Source: VXNE01 sp963668365
GTDB taxonomy: Bacteria; Pseudomonadota; Gammaproteobacteria; Pseudomonadales; Azotimanducaceae
NCBI GenBank assembly: GCA_963668365.1
Contig: OY764266.1
Span: 2,294,001 to 2,358,000, forward strand
Length of the DNA: 64,000 bases
Reading direction: 5' to 3'
Part shown: positions 1 to 8,709 of the stretch, in pieces
Numbering within the stretch: the first letter of the stretch is position 1
Layout of the letters: each line of letters starts with the position of its first letter
The notes under the pieces: generated by a model
What the model was told of the DNA's origin: nothing
The model's input: only the letters and a program-made list of their open reading frames with translations
The model's database searches: none
Translations under genes and position numbers: made by a program

Positions 1-282
1 CCGCCCTTGCCCGATGGCATGTCGGACGGACGGTGGCCGAAAACATTCTCGGCGGCCTACGCGGAGCTTTGCGACATGGTGGAGCGCGACCTGGAACCTC
101 CCATCGACGACTACGCGGCGTCCGACCCCGCAGAGTTCTTTGCCGTCGCCGTGGAGACCTTCTTCACCGGGCCGGACATTCTCGCCGATGGCTTTCCCCA
201 GGTGTACGCGTTATTGACGGAGCTGTTTCGGGAGGACCCTCTTGACGCGGACCGCTCCGCAACGGGTATGGGCGACGGCTGA
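1..282 (+). CDS. mtfA: MtfA-family zinc peptidase, C-terminal end (partial)
   Basis: The window opens inside this gene; only the last 93 codons are present. The readable tail contains AEFFAVAVETFF followed by a hydrophobic PQVYALLTELFREDP segment. This is the conserved C-terminal signature of the MtfA (M90) zinc-dependent peptidase family, which in E. coli binds the glucose-PTS regulator Mlc. The HExxH zinc motif would lie upstream of the window and cannot be checked. The gene ends with TGA at 280-282 and is followed by 192 bp with no gene. Identification is by family signature only. Confidence 0.8.
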   Translation, partial: PPLPDGMSDGRWPKTFSAAYAELCDMVERDLEPPIDDYAASDPAEFFAVAVETFFTGPDILADGFPQVYALLTELFREDPLDADRSATGMGDG

Positions 283-474
283 GTCGGAACGCCTCCACTT
301 CGAGCAAGGTTGCGCCCGCGGACGGGATCGTAAAACTGATTGTCCCGCCTTCATTGTCGGAGGCGCGATAGCCGGGACGTGCCCGGCGGCCACCGTTCTT
401 TGGGTTCGCCATCGGCATCTTCCGCCCGGCGTCTGCGTTGGGGCGCCCGAGAACCGGCCGGTTCTCGCAAGGCG

Positions 475-1434
475 CTATCCGAAGAACATCCCGTGTAGCC
501 AGGGCAGGCCGAAGGCCAGAACGACGCTGACGACTAGCCCCGACAATGCCTTCGCGGCGTCGGAAATCACCTTGCGCGCCGTGCCGCGTGTCGGCGTGTC
601 CGCGAGGTAGAACGACAGCGCGAACTCGCGCCCCGCCAGCACCCCCAGGAACACCCAGGTCGTGCTCATCGGCATGTTGCTCATTTCCTTGAAGACGAGC
701 AGCACGATGCCGTAGATGAAGTCGATGATCGTGGCCGCGCGAATGTCGGTGGTATCGGTCTTGCTCGTGACGATCTTCTGAATCTCGCCGCCGAACTGGT
801 AGAAGATGTACCCCTGCATGGCCAGCAGGGCCCCGACGCCGAACACCAGCCAGAGGGGGGAGAGTTCCCGCGGCAGGTATACAAAGATATTGGCGAGGTC
901 CTGTATCAGCCATTGGCTCCACAGGAAGCCGGTGGAGGCCCACTGCAGCACGACCCAGTAGGCCGGTATCTCCTTGCCCCGCGTCCGGTGGAAGTACTCC
1001 GTGGCGCGCTTGAAGACGAAGCTGAACAGCAGGATGGCGGAGACGAAAGCGACCAGGTAGCCGAGGGCCGACTTGGTGAGCATGGCGTTGAGGTTGCTCG
1101 TTTCGCCGCTGGTGACGGCAAACACGGTGAGCACGAGGAATGTCGTGCTGACCGGAACTCCGAGGCGCGTGAGGATCAGCAGCGCCAGTGGCGGAATGGC
1201 ATGAATCCAGGACACGCCGCCTTCCGGCACCGGAAATTTTTCCAGGCGTCCGTAAGCCGGGTCGCCGTCGTTGACGAACCAGCCGTAGAAGAGCACGACG
1301 AGAAGGATGCTTCCGGCGAACAACCACAGTACCCACCACGGCCGGTGCGAGTTCGAGGACAGAAAAGTCCCAAGGGTCTGGATCGAGTCATTGGCGACCA
1401 CGGAGTACGCCGCCAACAGAAACCCGACGATCAT
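475..1434 (-). CDS. PiT-like multi-pass membrane permease
   Basis: This 319-aa protein is mostly hydrophobic, with about eight likely membrane segments. It carries two copies of a P-[VM]-STT motif (PVSTTFLVL near residue 95 and PMSTTWVFL near residue 254) and an N-terminal VVANDSIQTLGTF. The two-fold arrangement of an ND(S) loop plus P-x-STT recalls the inverted-repeat signature of the PiT inorganic phosphate transporters, so it is probably a distant PiT-superfamily permease. It lacks the canonical GANDVAN loop, so the substrate is unknown. It is divergently transcribed from the aldo/keto reductase across a 149-bp gap. It could equally be described as an uncharacterised membrane protein. Confidence 0.6.
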   Translation of the reverse strand: MIVGFLLAAYSVVANDSIQTLGTFLSSNSHRPWWVLWLFAGSILLVVLFYGWFVNDGDPAYGRLEKFPVPEGGVSWIHAIPPLALLILTRLGVPVSTTFLVLTVFAVTSGETSNLNAMLTKSALGYLVAFVSAILLFSFVFKRATEYFHRTRGKEIPAYWVVLQWASTGFLWSQWLIQDLANIFVYLPRELSPLWLVFGVGALLAMQGYIFYQFGGEIQKIVTSKTDTTDIRAATIIDFIYGIVLLVFKEMSNMPMSTTWVFLGVLAGREFALSFYLADTPTRGTARKVISDAAKALSGLVVSVVLAFGLPWLHGMFFG

Positions 1435-1583
1435 GTAGATCTCTAACAGGGGAATGGCAGTCTCCTTCAGCGGCCAGTTGAGGAGGCCGCTCCGCGCTCA
1501 TGGGGGATTGTATCGGATTGGTGGAGTGACACGCCCGACTATCGGACGTAATCTAGGCTGGTCGAATTCATGGGGGACGTGTC

Positions 1584-2795
1584 ATGCCAGCAATTGGTCG
1601 TCGCGATGTTCTGCGCCTCGGGGCCGTGTCGGGTGTCATGCCGCTTGCATCGGTCGCCGCGGGCCAGGAGGCGCCTGCCGCGGGTGAAGTGCGCGGCTAC
1701 GTGCGCCTGGGCCGCACCGAACTCAAGATCTCCGATGTTTCGTTCGGCTCGAGCAGGTTGCGGCGTGGCGGCGAGCACCTGATTCACCACGCCCTGGATC
1801 GGGGCATCAACTACTTCGACACGGCGGACGGCTATAGCGCCGGGGCCTCGGAGCACACGATCGGACGGGCGCTTGAAGGTCGCCGTGACAAGGTCTGCAT
1901 CGCATCGAAGTTCGTCGCCGGCGCGGACGAGTCGCGCGTATCGCTGATGCGCGCGCTGGATACGTCGTTGCGGCGTCTGCGCACAGACTACATCGATGTC
2001 TATTTCAATCACGCGGTGAACGATGTCGCGCGCATGGCGAATCCCGAGTGGCACGAGTTCACGGCGATGGCGAAGCAGCAGGGCAAGATCCGCTTCACGG
2101 GCATGTCGGGTCACGGGTCGAGATTGATCGAGTGCCTGGATTACGTCTTTGACCGCGACCTGGTGGATGTCGTGCTGGTGGCTTACAACTTCGGTCAGGA
2201 TCCGTCGTTCCTGTCCGGCATGACAAAGTCCTTCGGCAGGCTGCCGCAGCAACCGGACTTGCCCCGTGCTCTCGCCAAGGCGAAGTCCAAAGACGTGGGC
2301 GTGGTGACGATGAAGACGCTGATGGGCGCGCGACTGAACGACATGCGGCCTTTCGAGACCGGCGGGGCCACGTTCTCCCAGGCCGCGTTTCGCTGGGTGC
2401 TGTCGGATGCGAACGTGGACGCCCTGATCGTCTCCATGACGGAGCAGGACCAGATCGACGAGTATCTCGGCGGCTCCGGCGGCCTGCCCGTGTCGAGCGA
2501 GGACGTCGCGCTGCTCCAGCGCTATGCCGTGGCCAACGGAATTACCTATTGCCGCCACGCCTGTTCCCTGTGCGAGGGGGCGTGTCCTTACGGCGTGCCC
2601 ATTCCCGACGTGCTGCGTACGCGGATGTACGCGACCGACTATGGCGACGTGCGTTTCGCCCGCGAGGAGTACGCGAAGCTCGAGGAGAACGCCTCCGCCT
2701 GCCTGTCGTGCACCGGTGAACCGTGTGCCGAGGCGTGTCCGCACGGAATAGACTTGCCCGAGTTCGCCCCGGCGACGCATCGCATGTTGGCGTGA
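1584..2795 (+). CDS. Tat-exported aldo/keto reductase with C-terminal [4Fe-4S] motifs
   Basis: The 403-aa protein begins with a twin-arginine-like leader (GRRDVLRLGAVSG), typical of periplasmic redox proteins. An aldo/keto reductase TIM barrel follows, with DTADGY at about residue 79 and SKF plus FNH supplying the usual Asp/Tyr/Lys/His-like set. After the barrel come two cysteine clusters: CRHACSLCEGACP from residue 323 and CLSCTGEPCAEACP from residue 373. These form a ferredoxin-like domain that would hold iron-sulfur clusters. Such AKR-ferredoxin fusions are known but their substrates are mostly undefined. The Tat signal implies cofactor insertion before export. The start at 1584 places the leader correctly. 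Confidence 0.88.
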   Translation: MPAIGRRDVLRLGAVSGVMPLASVAAGQEAPAAGEVRGYVRLGRTELKISDVSFGSSRLRRGGEHLIHHALDRGINYFDTADGYSAGASEHTIGRALEGRRDKVCIASKFVAGADESRVSLMRALDTSLRRLRTDYIDVYFNHAVNDVARMANPEWHEFTAMAKQQGKIRFTGMSGHGSRLIECLDYVFDRDLVDVVLVAYNFGQDPSFLSGMTKSFGRLPQQPDLPRALAKAKSKDVGVVTMKTLMGARLNDMRPFETGGATFSQAAFRWVLSDANVDALIVSMTEQDQIDEYLGGSGGLPVSSEDVALLQRYAVANGITYCRHACSLCEGACPYGVPIPDVLRTRMYATDYGDVRFAREEYAKLEENASACLSCTGEPCAEACPHGIDLPEFAPATHRMLA

Positions 2796-2844
2796 GGCGG
2801 TTCCGGCGCTGCTGCGACTCCTCGCCGATGGTTCGATACGCGTG

Positions 2845-3333
2845 ATGGGCAGCCCTCGGGCCGTGACCGGAGAAGGTCTGCAATCGCCGTGGGCGCACGG
2901 CCTGCTATTGGCTTGCCTGGCCTGGATGGCACTGGTATTCGCGCCCGCGCTGTTCGCGTCTGCGGGCTGGCCGCACGCGGATGCCCTGCGCTGGTTGTTC
3001 CATCCGGTCTGCCACCAGATTCCGGGCCGCAGCTTTCACGTGCTCGGCGAGCCGCTCGCCGCCTGCGCGCGCTGCACCGGCCTGTACCTGGGATTCACTC
3101 TCGGGGTGGCGGCCTGGCCACGCCTGCCGAACCTCGCGACGCGGCTGGCGAAGCGGCCGCGGTGGATCCTTGTGTTCATGCTCCCGCTTGCGGTAGACGT
3201 GACGTTCGAGAGCGCGGCAGTGGTTCGATTCGCAACGGGTTTGGCCGCTGCATTCCCATGCGGGCTATTGCCGTTGCTCGCCATTGCCGAGTTGCAGGCG
3301 GCTCAATCACAGACAGGAGGTGATCCCCCATGA
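2845..3333 (+). CDS. DUF2085 membrane protein
   Basis: This 162-aa protein has three to four hydrophobic segments and the DUF2085 signature HPVCHQIPGRSFHVLG followed by CARCTGLYLGF. The paired His/Cys residues look like a metal or redox site, but no function is established for the family. A GTG immediately before the chosen ATG (2842) is an alternative start. Its 3' end contains the ribosome-binding site of the next gene and overlaps it by four bases (ATGA), so the two are translationally coupled. Confidence 0.82.
   Translation: MGSPRAVTGEGLQSPWAHGLLLACLAWMALVFAPALFASAGWPHADALRWLFHPVCHQIPGRSFHVLGEPLAACARCTGLYLGFTLGVAAWPRLPNLATRLAKRPRWILVFMLPLAVDVTFESAAVVRFATGLAAAFPCGLLPLLAIAELQAAQSQTGGDPP
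3315..3325 (+). promoter_or_regulatory. Full-length Shine-Dalgarno sequence AGGAGGTGATC
   Basis: Eleven bases exactly complementary to the usual 3' end of bacterial 16S rRNA lie 4 nt before the ATG at 3330, inside the end of the DUF2085 gene. Such a complete anti-SD match is rare and fixes the start of the downstream gene. Confidence 0.85.
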
Positions 3334-3821
3334 TGGACAATCCCAAGTTCAAGTCGGCGCTGATGGGTGGCGGCGTATTCGGAGCGGTCGCCGCACTGCC
3401 TTATATCGGCATGCTGAACTCCGTCTGCTGCGCGCTGTATATCGGTGGCGGCGTGCTGGCCGTCTATTTCTACCTGAAGGAGCATGTGCCCGTCCCGAAG
3501 GCGCCCTACGCCGACGGCGCCGTGGTCGGGGTGCTGACCGGTGTGATCGGTGGCGTCGTCACGACGATCGTCGGCGCAATCTTCATGGCCCTGGGCCTGG
3601 CGCCCTTCGTCTCGGAGACGGCTGAAGGCATCGCGCAGCTTGAGCAGGCGGGCGTCGAACTCCCCGATTTCGTGCGCGACATTGCCACGGGGGAGGGCGC
3701 CGGCGCGGTCCTCCTGGGCGTTCAGCTTGTGATGAACGTCATCATGTTCGAGATCTTCGGCACCCTCGGCGCACTGGTTGGCGTGGCCATCTTCCACAAG
3801 AAGGATGCCAATCCGGGCTGA
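3330..3821 (+). CDS. Small glycine-rich membrane protein
   Basis: This 163-aa protein has about four membrane segments rich in Gly, Ala and Val. The layout is an N-terminal hairpin (GVFGAVAALPYIGMLNSVCCALYIG), a second hairpin around GVLTGVIGGVVTTIVG, an amphipathic middle and a final segment near residue 140. No catalytic motif is visible. The general pattern resembles the DUF4199/DUF5518-like small membrane proteins, but I do not assign a family. It starts at the ATG preceded by a perfect Shine-Dalgarno site and is coupled to the DUF2085 gene. Confidence 0.7.
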   Translation: MMDNPKFKSALMGGGVFGAVAALPYIGMLNSVCCALYIGGGVLAVYFYLKEHVPVPKAPYADGAVVGVLTGVIGGVVTTIVGAIFMALGLAPFVSETAEGIAQLEQAGVELPDFVRDIATGEGAGAVLLGVQLVMNVIMFEIFGTLGALVGVAIFHKKDANPG

Positions 3822-3837
3822 TGCGAGGCGCTGATTC

Positions 3838-4203
3838 ATGCTCTGGGTAGTCGACAAGAAAGTGATCAAGCATGTGATTGAAACGGGTTCGGCGCTGGTC
3901 GAGGTGCCGGTCCGTATCCGCTTCGAATTCGGTTTGGCGGAAGAGCGATTCATTTCTGGATCGATGAAGCGCACGTTCGTCTACAACCGGCAAGCGTTGG
4001 TGCGGCGGTTTCCGCGGCTCGACTCTGACGAACTCGACGCGGAGATGGAGGACGTGGTCGACCGCAGCCTGCGAGAGCACCTGAAGTTCGGGGGCTACGC
4101 GCAAGGCGATGTCGATCTCTATTCTTGCGATGCGGATGCGGAAAGAGCTTCCGAGAAGGAGGCCGAGGCCCCCAGGATCATCATGCCTGACCGGCCCGCA
4201 TAG
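3838..4203 (+). CDS. Hypothetical cytoplasmic protein
   Basis: This 121-aa soluble, acidic protein begins 16 bp after the preceding membrane gene, so it is probably co-transcribed. It has a beta-rich first half (VEVPVRIRFEFG) and charged helices later. No family is recognised. Its codon and base composition match the neighbours, and its 3' end overlaps a possible small gene on the other strand. Confidence 0.6.
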   Translation: MLWVVDKKVIKHVIETGSALVEVPVRIRFEFGLAEERFISGSMKRTFVYNRQALVRRFPRLDSDELDAEMEDVVDRSLREHLKFGGYAQGDVDLYSCDADAERASEKEAEAPRIIMPDRPA

Positions 4204-4384
4204 GCGGTAGATCCGTCTCCCGCACGGTCGAGTTCCCGCAGGCGTTCGCGGGGTTCCGACAATCGCAGAAGAGCGCGTCGGCCTTGGTTTCTCGCACCAG
4301 TTCCGGGATGCGGCCGAGTGCGTCGCGCAACGCCTGCCGCCGCCGCGCGGCATCGCCGCTCCATGCGAAGTGCACGATCTTCAT
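4181..4384 (-). CDS. Possible small hypothetical protein
   Basis: A 67-aa reading frame has its ATG preceded by an AGGACAGG-like ribosome-binding site. It contains two CxxC-like cysteines (FCDCRNPANAC). It overlaps the end of the preceding gene tail to tail by 23 bases. No homologue is recognised; the case rests on the ribosome-binding site and on the otherwise empty gap. Confidence 0.35.
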   Translation of the reverse strand: MKIVHFAWSGDAARRRQALRDALGRIPELVRETKADALFCDCRNPANACGNSTVRETDLPPMRAGQA

Positions 4385-4453
4385 GGCCCTGTCCTGTCTG
4401 CGGGTGCGGCGCGAATCAACCGCGCCCGATAGCGCCCGTCGACCGGGGATGGC

Positions 4454-5431
<978 letters not shown>

Positions 5432-5522
5432 GGATGGGTCTCCGGGCCGGGTTTCGGCAAGCGTAACGCAAAGCCGGGATTTGACGGATAATCGAACATC
5501 GTTCGAGCTTGAGGGCTTCCCC

Positions 5523-5831
5523 GTGAACGCGCGGTTCTTCGTTGGTCAGATCGTCTCGCACAACAGGTTCGGCTATCGCGGCGTCGTGTTCGGCGTGGAC
5601 GCCGAGTTCGGCCTGAGCGAGGAGTGGTACGAGGAGATGGCGAGGAGTCGGCCACCGAAGGATCGGCCCTGGTATCATGTGCTGGTGGACGGCGCGCTAC
5701 ACAGCACCTATGTCGCCGAGCGGCATCTCGACGCGAGCGACGACCTCGGCCAGATCGAGCATCCCTGGCTCGGCGAGTATTTCGACAGGTTCGACGGCTC
5801 CCGCTACCACACCATCGTCCGCGCGCACTAG
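5523..5831 (+). CDS. hspQ: HspQ / YccV heat-shock, hemimethylated-DNA-binding protein
   Basis: The core FFVGQIVSHNRFGYRGVVF, followed by DRPWYHVLVDGALH and TYVAERHL, is the diagnostic YccV/HspQ pattern. In E. coli this protein tunes Lon and other proteolysis and binds hemimethylated DNA. An upstream ATG at 5430 would add 31 unrelated residues. The GTG at 5523 gives 102 aa, close to the usual ~105 aa, so that start is chosen. It is divergent from the lactonase gene. Confidence 0.87.
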   Translation: MNARFFVGQIVSHNRFGYRGVVFGVDAEFGLSEEWYEEMARSRPPKDRPWYHVLVDGALHSTYVAERHLDASDDLGQIEHPWLGEYFDRFDGSRYHTIVRAH

Positions 5832-5911
5832 GCGCGCATTAGCTTCGAAAGCGCAGTCTCGGAGTGTCAGGCCGAAGGGTCTGCCAGGTGCCCGGCGACG
5901 GGCCGGCTATC

Positions 5912-6043
5912 TCACTCCGACTCCGCCCGTTTCTTCCTCTTTGGCCGCCAGGATGGCCTGCCCAAGGCGTCGAAGATGATGACCGCGACCAGCCCGGCCA
6001 CCGCCCCGGCCGCCGCAGCGAGCAACAAGCCCTGGATGTCCAC
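5912..6043 (-). CDS. 43-aa single-pass membrane microprotein
   Basis: A GTG start at 6043 is preceded by a clean GGAGG 9 nt upstream. The product opens with VDIQGLLLAAAAGAVAGLVA, continues as a hydrophobic helix, and ends with a positively charged tail (RPKRKKR). One transmembrane helix with an inside-positive tail is the classic layout of bacterial small membrane proteins. It lies just downstream of the amidohydrolase on the same strand and may be co-transcribed. No homologue is recognised. Confidence 0.55.
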   Translation of the reverse strand: MDIQGLLLAAAAGAVAGLVAVIIFDALGRPSWRPKRKKRAESE

Positions 6044-6103
6044 TAAATCAGGCCTCCGTCTCGTTGTCTTGCGATGCGTTCAGGTCAACCGCCCCATGGA
6101 TGT

Positions 6104-7222
6104 TCACGCCAGACCGAAGACCGGGGCCGCATTGTCCCAGAAAATCTTGCGGAGGCTCTCTTCCGGCAGCGCCTGCCGCTCCAGGTGTTCCATGCCGCGG
6201 GGCCACGTGCCATCGGCGTGGGGGTAGTCGGTATTGAAGGTCACGTAGTCGTCCCCGACCAGGTCGCAAACGGCGCCGAGCGTCATCTCGTCGCCCCGGC
6301 ATGCCACCAGGAAGTTCGACTTGAAGTACTCCGTGGGCCGCTTCTTGAGGTCCGGATGTTCCGCATTGCCGGAAAAGTCCCAGTGCTGCTCCATCCGCTG
6401 CAGCCAGTAAGGCAGCCAGCCGGCGTCCGCCTCGACATGCACGATGGAGAGCTTCGGGTGACGTTCGATGGTGCCGAACCAGATCAGGCTCATCATCGCC
6501 GCCATGGCCTCGAAGGGATGCGACAGGATGTGGCCCGCGGTGTGCGTTTCCATGCGGTCTCCGAAAGAGGGCACGTAGGGCGAACCGGAGTCGTGGATGC
6601 ACACCGGGCGCTTCAGTTCTTCGATCGTGCGCCACACGGCGTCGTAGTCCCGGTGGTGCAGGTTGCGGCCGGCGACGGGATTGGGGCGCACGAAGAAGCA
6701 GGCCGCGCCGCGCTCGGCCATGCGCTTGGCTTCCTCGACCGCGAGGTCCGGCGCCTGCATGGGCAGCATGGCGGACATGCGCAGGCGTTCCGGCGCGCGG
6801 CCGCAGTACTCGAGGCTCCAGTCGTTGTAGGCGCGGCAGACGGCGGCCAGCAGTTCCGGATCGCGAAACGGCCTGCCGAGAATCTGTCCGCCCTGGGTGG
6901 GATAGAGCACCTGGGCGTCGACCCCGTACTCGTCCATGTCGGACAGGCGGACCTCGGGACTGAACCCGGCGGCGCGCGCCGCTTCGTGTTTTTCTTGTGA
7001 TGCGCGCCTGGAAGCCGCGTGAAACTCCTCGGCGTGCATCGGGTAGGTGCCGTCCTGCTTGGCGATGGGTTCGCCTTCCACCGTGAGGCCGGCGCGGCCG
7101 TGACCGATGTCGCCGAATTCCGGCGCGCGGTCGGCGAATGCCGGGTCGATGTATTCCCGCCAGATCGACGGCGGCTCCATCTGGTGCGAGTCGGTGTCGA
7201 TCACGCGATAGCCGTTGCGCAT
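6104..7222 (-). CDS. Amidohydrolase-2 family metal-dependent hydrolase
   Basis: The 372-aa protein opens with YRVIDTDSHQMEPPSIW, the N-terminal metal site of TIM-barrel amidohydrolase-2 enzymes. Later come CIHDSG, VEADAGWLPYWL and NTDYPHADGTWP, the C-terminal Asp/His motifs of the same family. Relatives act as decarboxylases or hydratases/hydrolases on aromatic or lactone intermediates; the substrate is not predictable. The start at 7222 has a GGGGAGGG ribosome-binding site and removes a 25-residue extension with no family match. Confidence 0.82.
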   Translation of the reverse strand: MRNGYRVIDTDSHQMEPPSIWREYIDPAFADRAPEFGDIGHGRAGLTVEGEPIAKQDGTYPMHAEEFHAASRRASQEKHEAARAAGFSPEVRLSDMDEYGVDAQVLYPTQGGQILGRPFRDPELLAAVCRAYNDWSLEYCGRAPERLRMSAMLPMQAPDLAVEEAKRMAERGAACFFVRPNPVAGRNLHHRDYDAVWRTIEELKRPVCIHDSGSPYVPSFGDRMETHTAGHILSHPFEAMAAMMSLIWFGTIERHPKLSIVHVEADAGWLPYWLQRMEQHWDFSGNAEHPDLKKRPTEYFKSNFLVACRGDEMTLGAVCDLVGDDYVTFNTDYPHADGTWPRGMEHLERQALPEESLRKIFWDNAAPVFGLA

Positions 7223-7321
7223 TTGATGCCCTCCCCGTAACGGTCGATACGATAATACCGCGACATCGCGGCGGCTCAATGACTTGGCTGGCGTCAATCG
7301 TGTCAGTGGCTATTGCTGCCG

Positions 7322-7380
7322 TAATTCCTGTCGCCCCTTCGGGGGTGCCGTGTTTAACACCCGTGCCGCTCAAACGCCAT
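7322..7380 (+). repeat. Possible diverged copy of the dispersed G/C-tract repeat
   Basis: In the gap between the amidohydrolase and rtcB, the arrangement CCTTCGGGGGTGCCGTGTTT then ACACCC and CGCTCAAAC parallels the edge of the repeat at 42484-42584 (CTTTGGGGTGCGGTGTTTCA then CCCCCGCCCAAAC). Only about 55 bases can be aligned, so membership is tentative. Confidence 0.35.
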
Positions 7381-7430
7381 GAAATCACGCGGGCGGGTGC
7401 CGCTATAACGCGGCCGAACAACTCAACGAT

Positions 7431-8678
7431 CTATCCCTTGACGCAGACCACCTGCTTCAGCGTGTGTGCCACGTCGACCAGCGATGTCTGCGCCGCCATG
7501 ACCGCGTCGATATCCTTGTAGGCGCCGGGCGTCTCGTCGATCACGCCTTCGTCCTTGCGGCATTCGACGCCGGCGGTGGCATCGCGGTGGTCCTGCAGCG
7601 TGAAGTTGCGCCTGGCGCCCCCCCTCGACATGGCGCGCCCCGCGCCGTGCGAGCAGGAATGGAACGCGTCCGCGTTGCCCTTTCCGGCCACGATGTAGGA
7701 TCGTGCGCCCATCGACCCCGGGATGATTCCGAGGTCGCCCTTTCGCGCCCGAACGGCGCCCTTGCGGGTCACCCACACGTTCTTCCCGAAGTGGTTTTCC
7801 CGTTCGACGTAGTTGTGATGGCAGTTCACCGCGTGGCCGGTCTGCTCGAAGGGTTTGAGCGACTCTCGCAATGCGCGAAGCACCCGGGCCATCATCGCTT
7901 CCCTGTTCACGAAGGCGAACGACTGCGCCCAGGACACGGCGTCGACATATTCCCTGAAGTGTTCGGTGCCCTCGACGAGATAGGCGAGGTCCTTGTCGGG
8001 GAGGTTGATGAAGAACCGGCGCATGTCGTCCTTCGCCAGCTCGATGTAGTACCGGCCGATGGCGTTGCCGATGCCTCGCGAACCGGAATGGAGCATGGCC
8101 CAGACCGAGTCTTCCTCGTCGAGGCAGATCTCGATGAAGTGGTTGCCGGTTCCCAGCGTGCCGAGATGCAGGATGGCGCGGTTGGCGGGCCGGCGAAGTT
8201 TGGGCGCGCGGGAAACGATGGCGTCGAGTCCCGCCTGGAGATGCTGCCAGTGCGAGACGACCGATGCGGGCGGATCCTCCCACGAGCCTTTGTCCCGGCC
8301 CTTGCCCCTGCCCAGGGTGCGTCCGTGCGGAACGCTGCGCTCGATCTCGGCCCGCAGCCTGCCCAGGTTGTCGGGCAGATCGCTCGCCGCCAGCGATGTC
8401 CGCACCGCCATCATGCCGCAGCCGATATCGACGCCGACGGCGGCCGGAACGATGGCGCCGGAAGTGGGAATGACCGAGCCGACCGTGGCGCCGATACCGA
8501 AGTGCACGTCCGGCATGGCCGCGACGTGCTTGTGCACGAACGGCAGCCGCGCCACGTTGCGAAGCTGGTTCCAGGCGCTCTCGTCCACCGGAACGCCCTG
8601 GGTCCACGCCTTGATCGGGGCGGCCCCGGGGGTCTGCTCGAAAACGTAACCCTTGTCGGTGACCACGGCGTCGTTCAT
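7431..8678 (-). CDS. rtcB: RtcB-type RNA-splicing ligase
   Basis: The 415-aa protein is a complete RtcB, the GTP- and Mn2+-dependent ligase joining 2',3'-cyclic phosphate or 3'-phosphate RNA ends to 5'-OH ends. Visible motifs are MPDVHFGIG, VGVDIGCGM with the metal-binding Cys, GTGNHFIEI, NCHHNYVERE, and SHGAGR with the His that would be guanylylated at about residue 344. The start at 8678 matches the family N-terminus. It follows the ADP-ribosylglycohydrolase gene by 31 bp on the same strand, suggesting an operon for RNA or nucleotide damage repair. Confidence 0.93.
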   Translation of the reverse strand: MNDAVVTDKGYVFEQTPGAAPIKAWTQGVPVDESAWNQLRNVARLPFVHKHVAAMPDVHFGIGATVGSVIPTSGAIVPAAVGVDIGCGMMAVRTSLAASDLPDNLGRLRAEIERSVPHGRTLGRGKGRDKGSWEDPPASVVSHWQHLQAGLDAIVSRAPKLRRPANRAILHLGTLGTGNHFIEICLDEEDSVWAMLHSGSRGIGNAIGRYYIELAKDDMRRFFINLPDKDLAYLVEGTEHFREYVDAVSWAQSFAFVNREAMMARVLRALRESLKPFEQTGHAVNCHHNYVERENHFGKNVWVTRKGAVRARKGDLGIIPGSMGARSYIVAGKGNADAFHSCSHGAGRAMSRGGARRNFTLQDHRDATAGVECRKDEGVIDETPGAYKDIDAVMAAQTSLVDVAHTLKQVVCVKG

Positions 8679-8709
8679 CCGATTACCCGCCAATCCGTTG
8701 GACCCCGGG

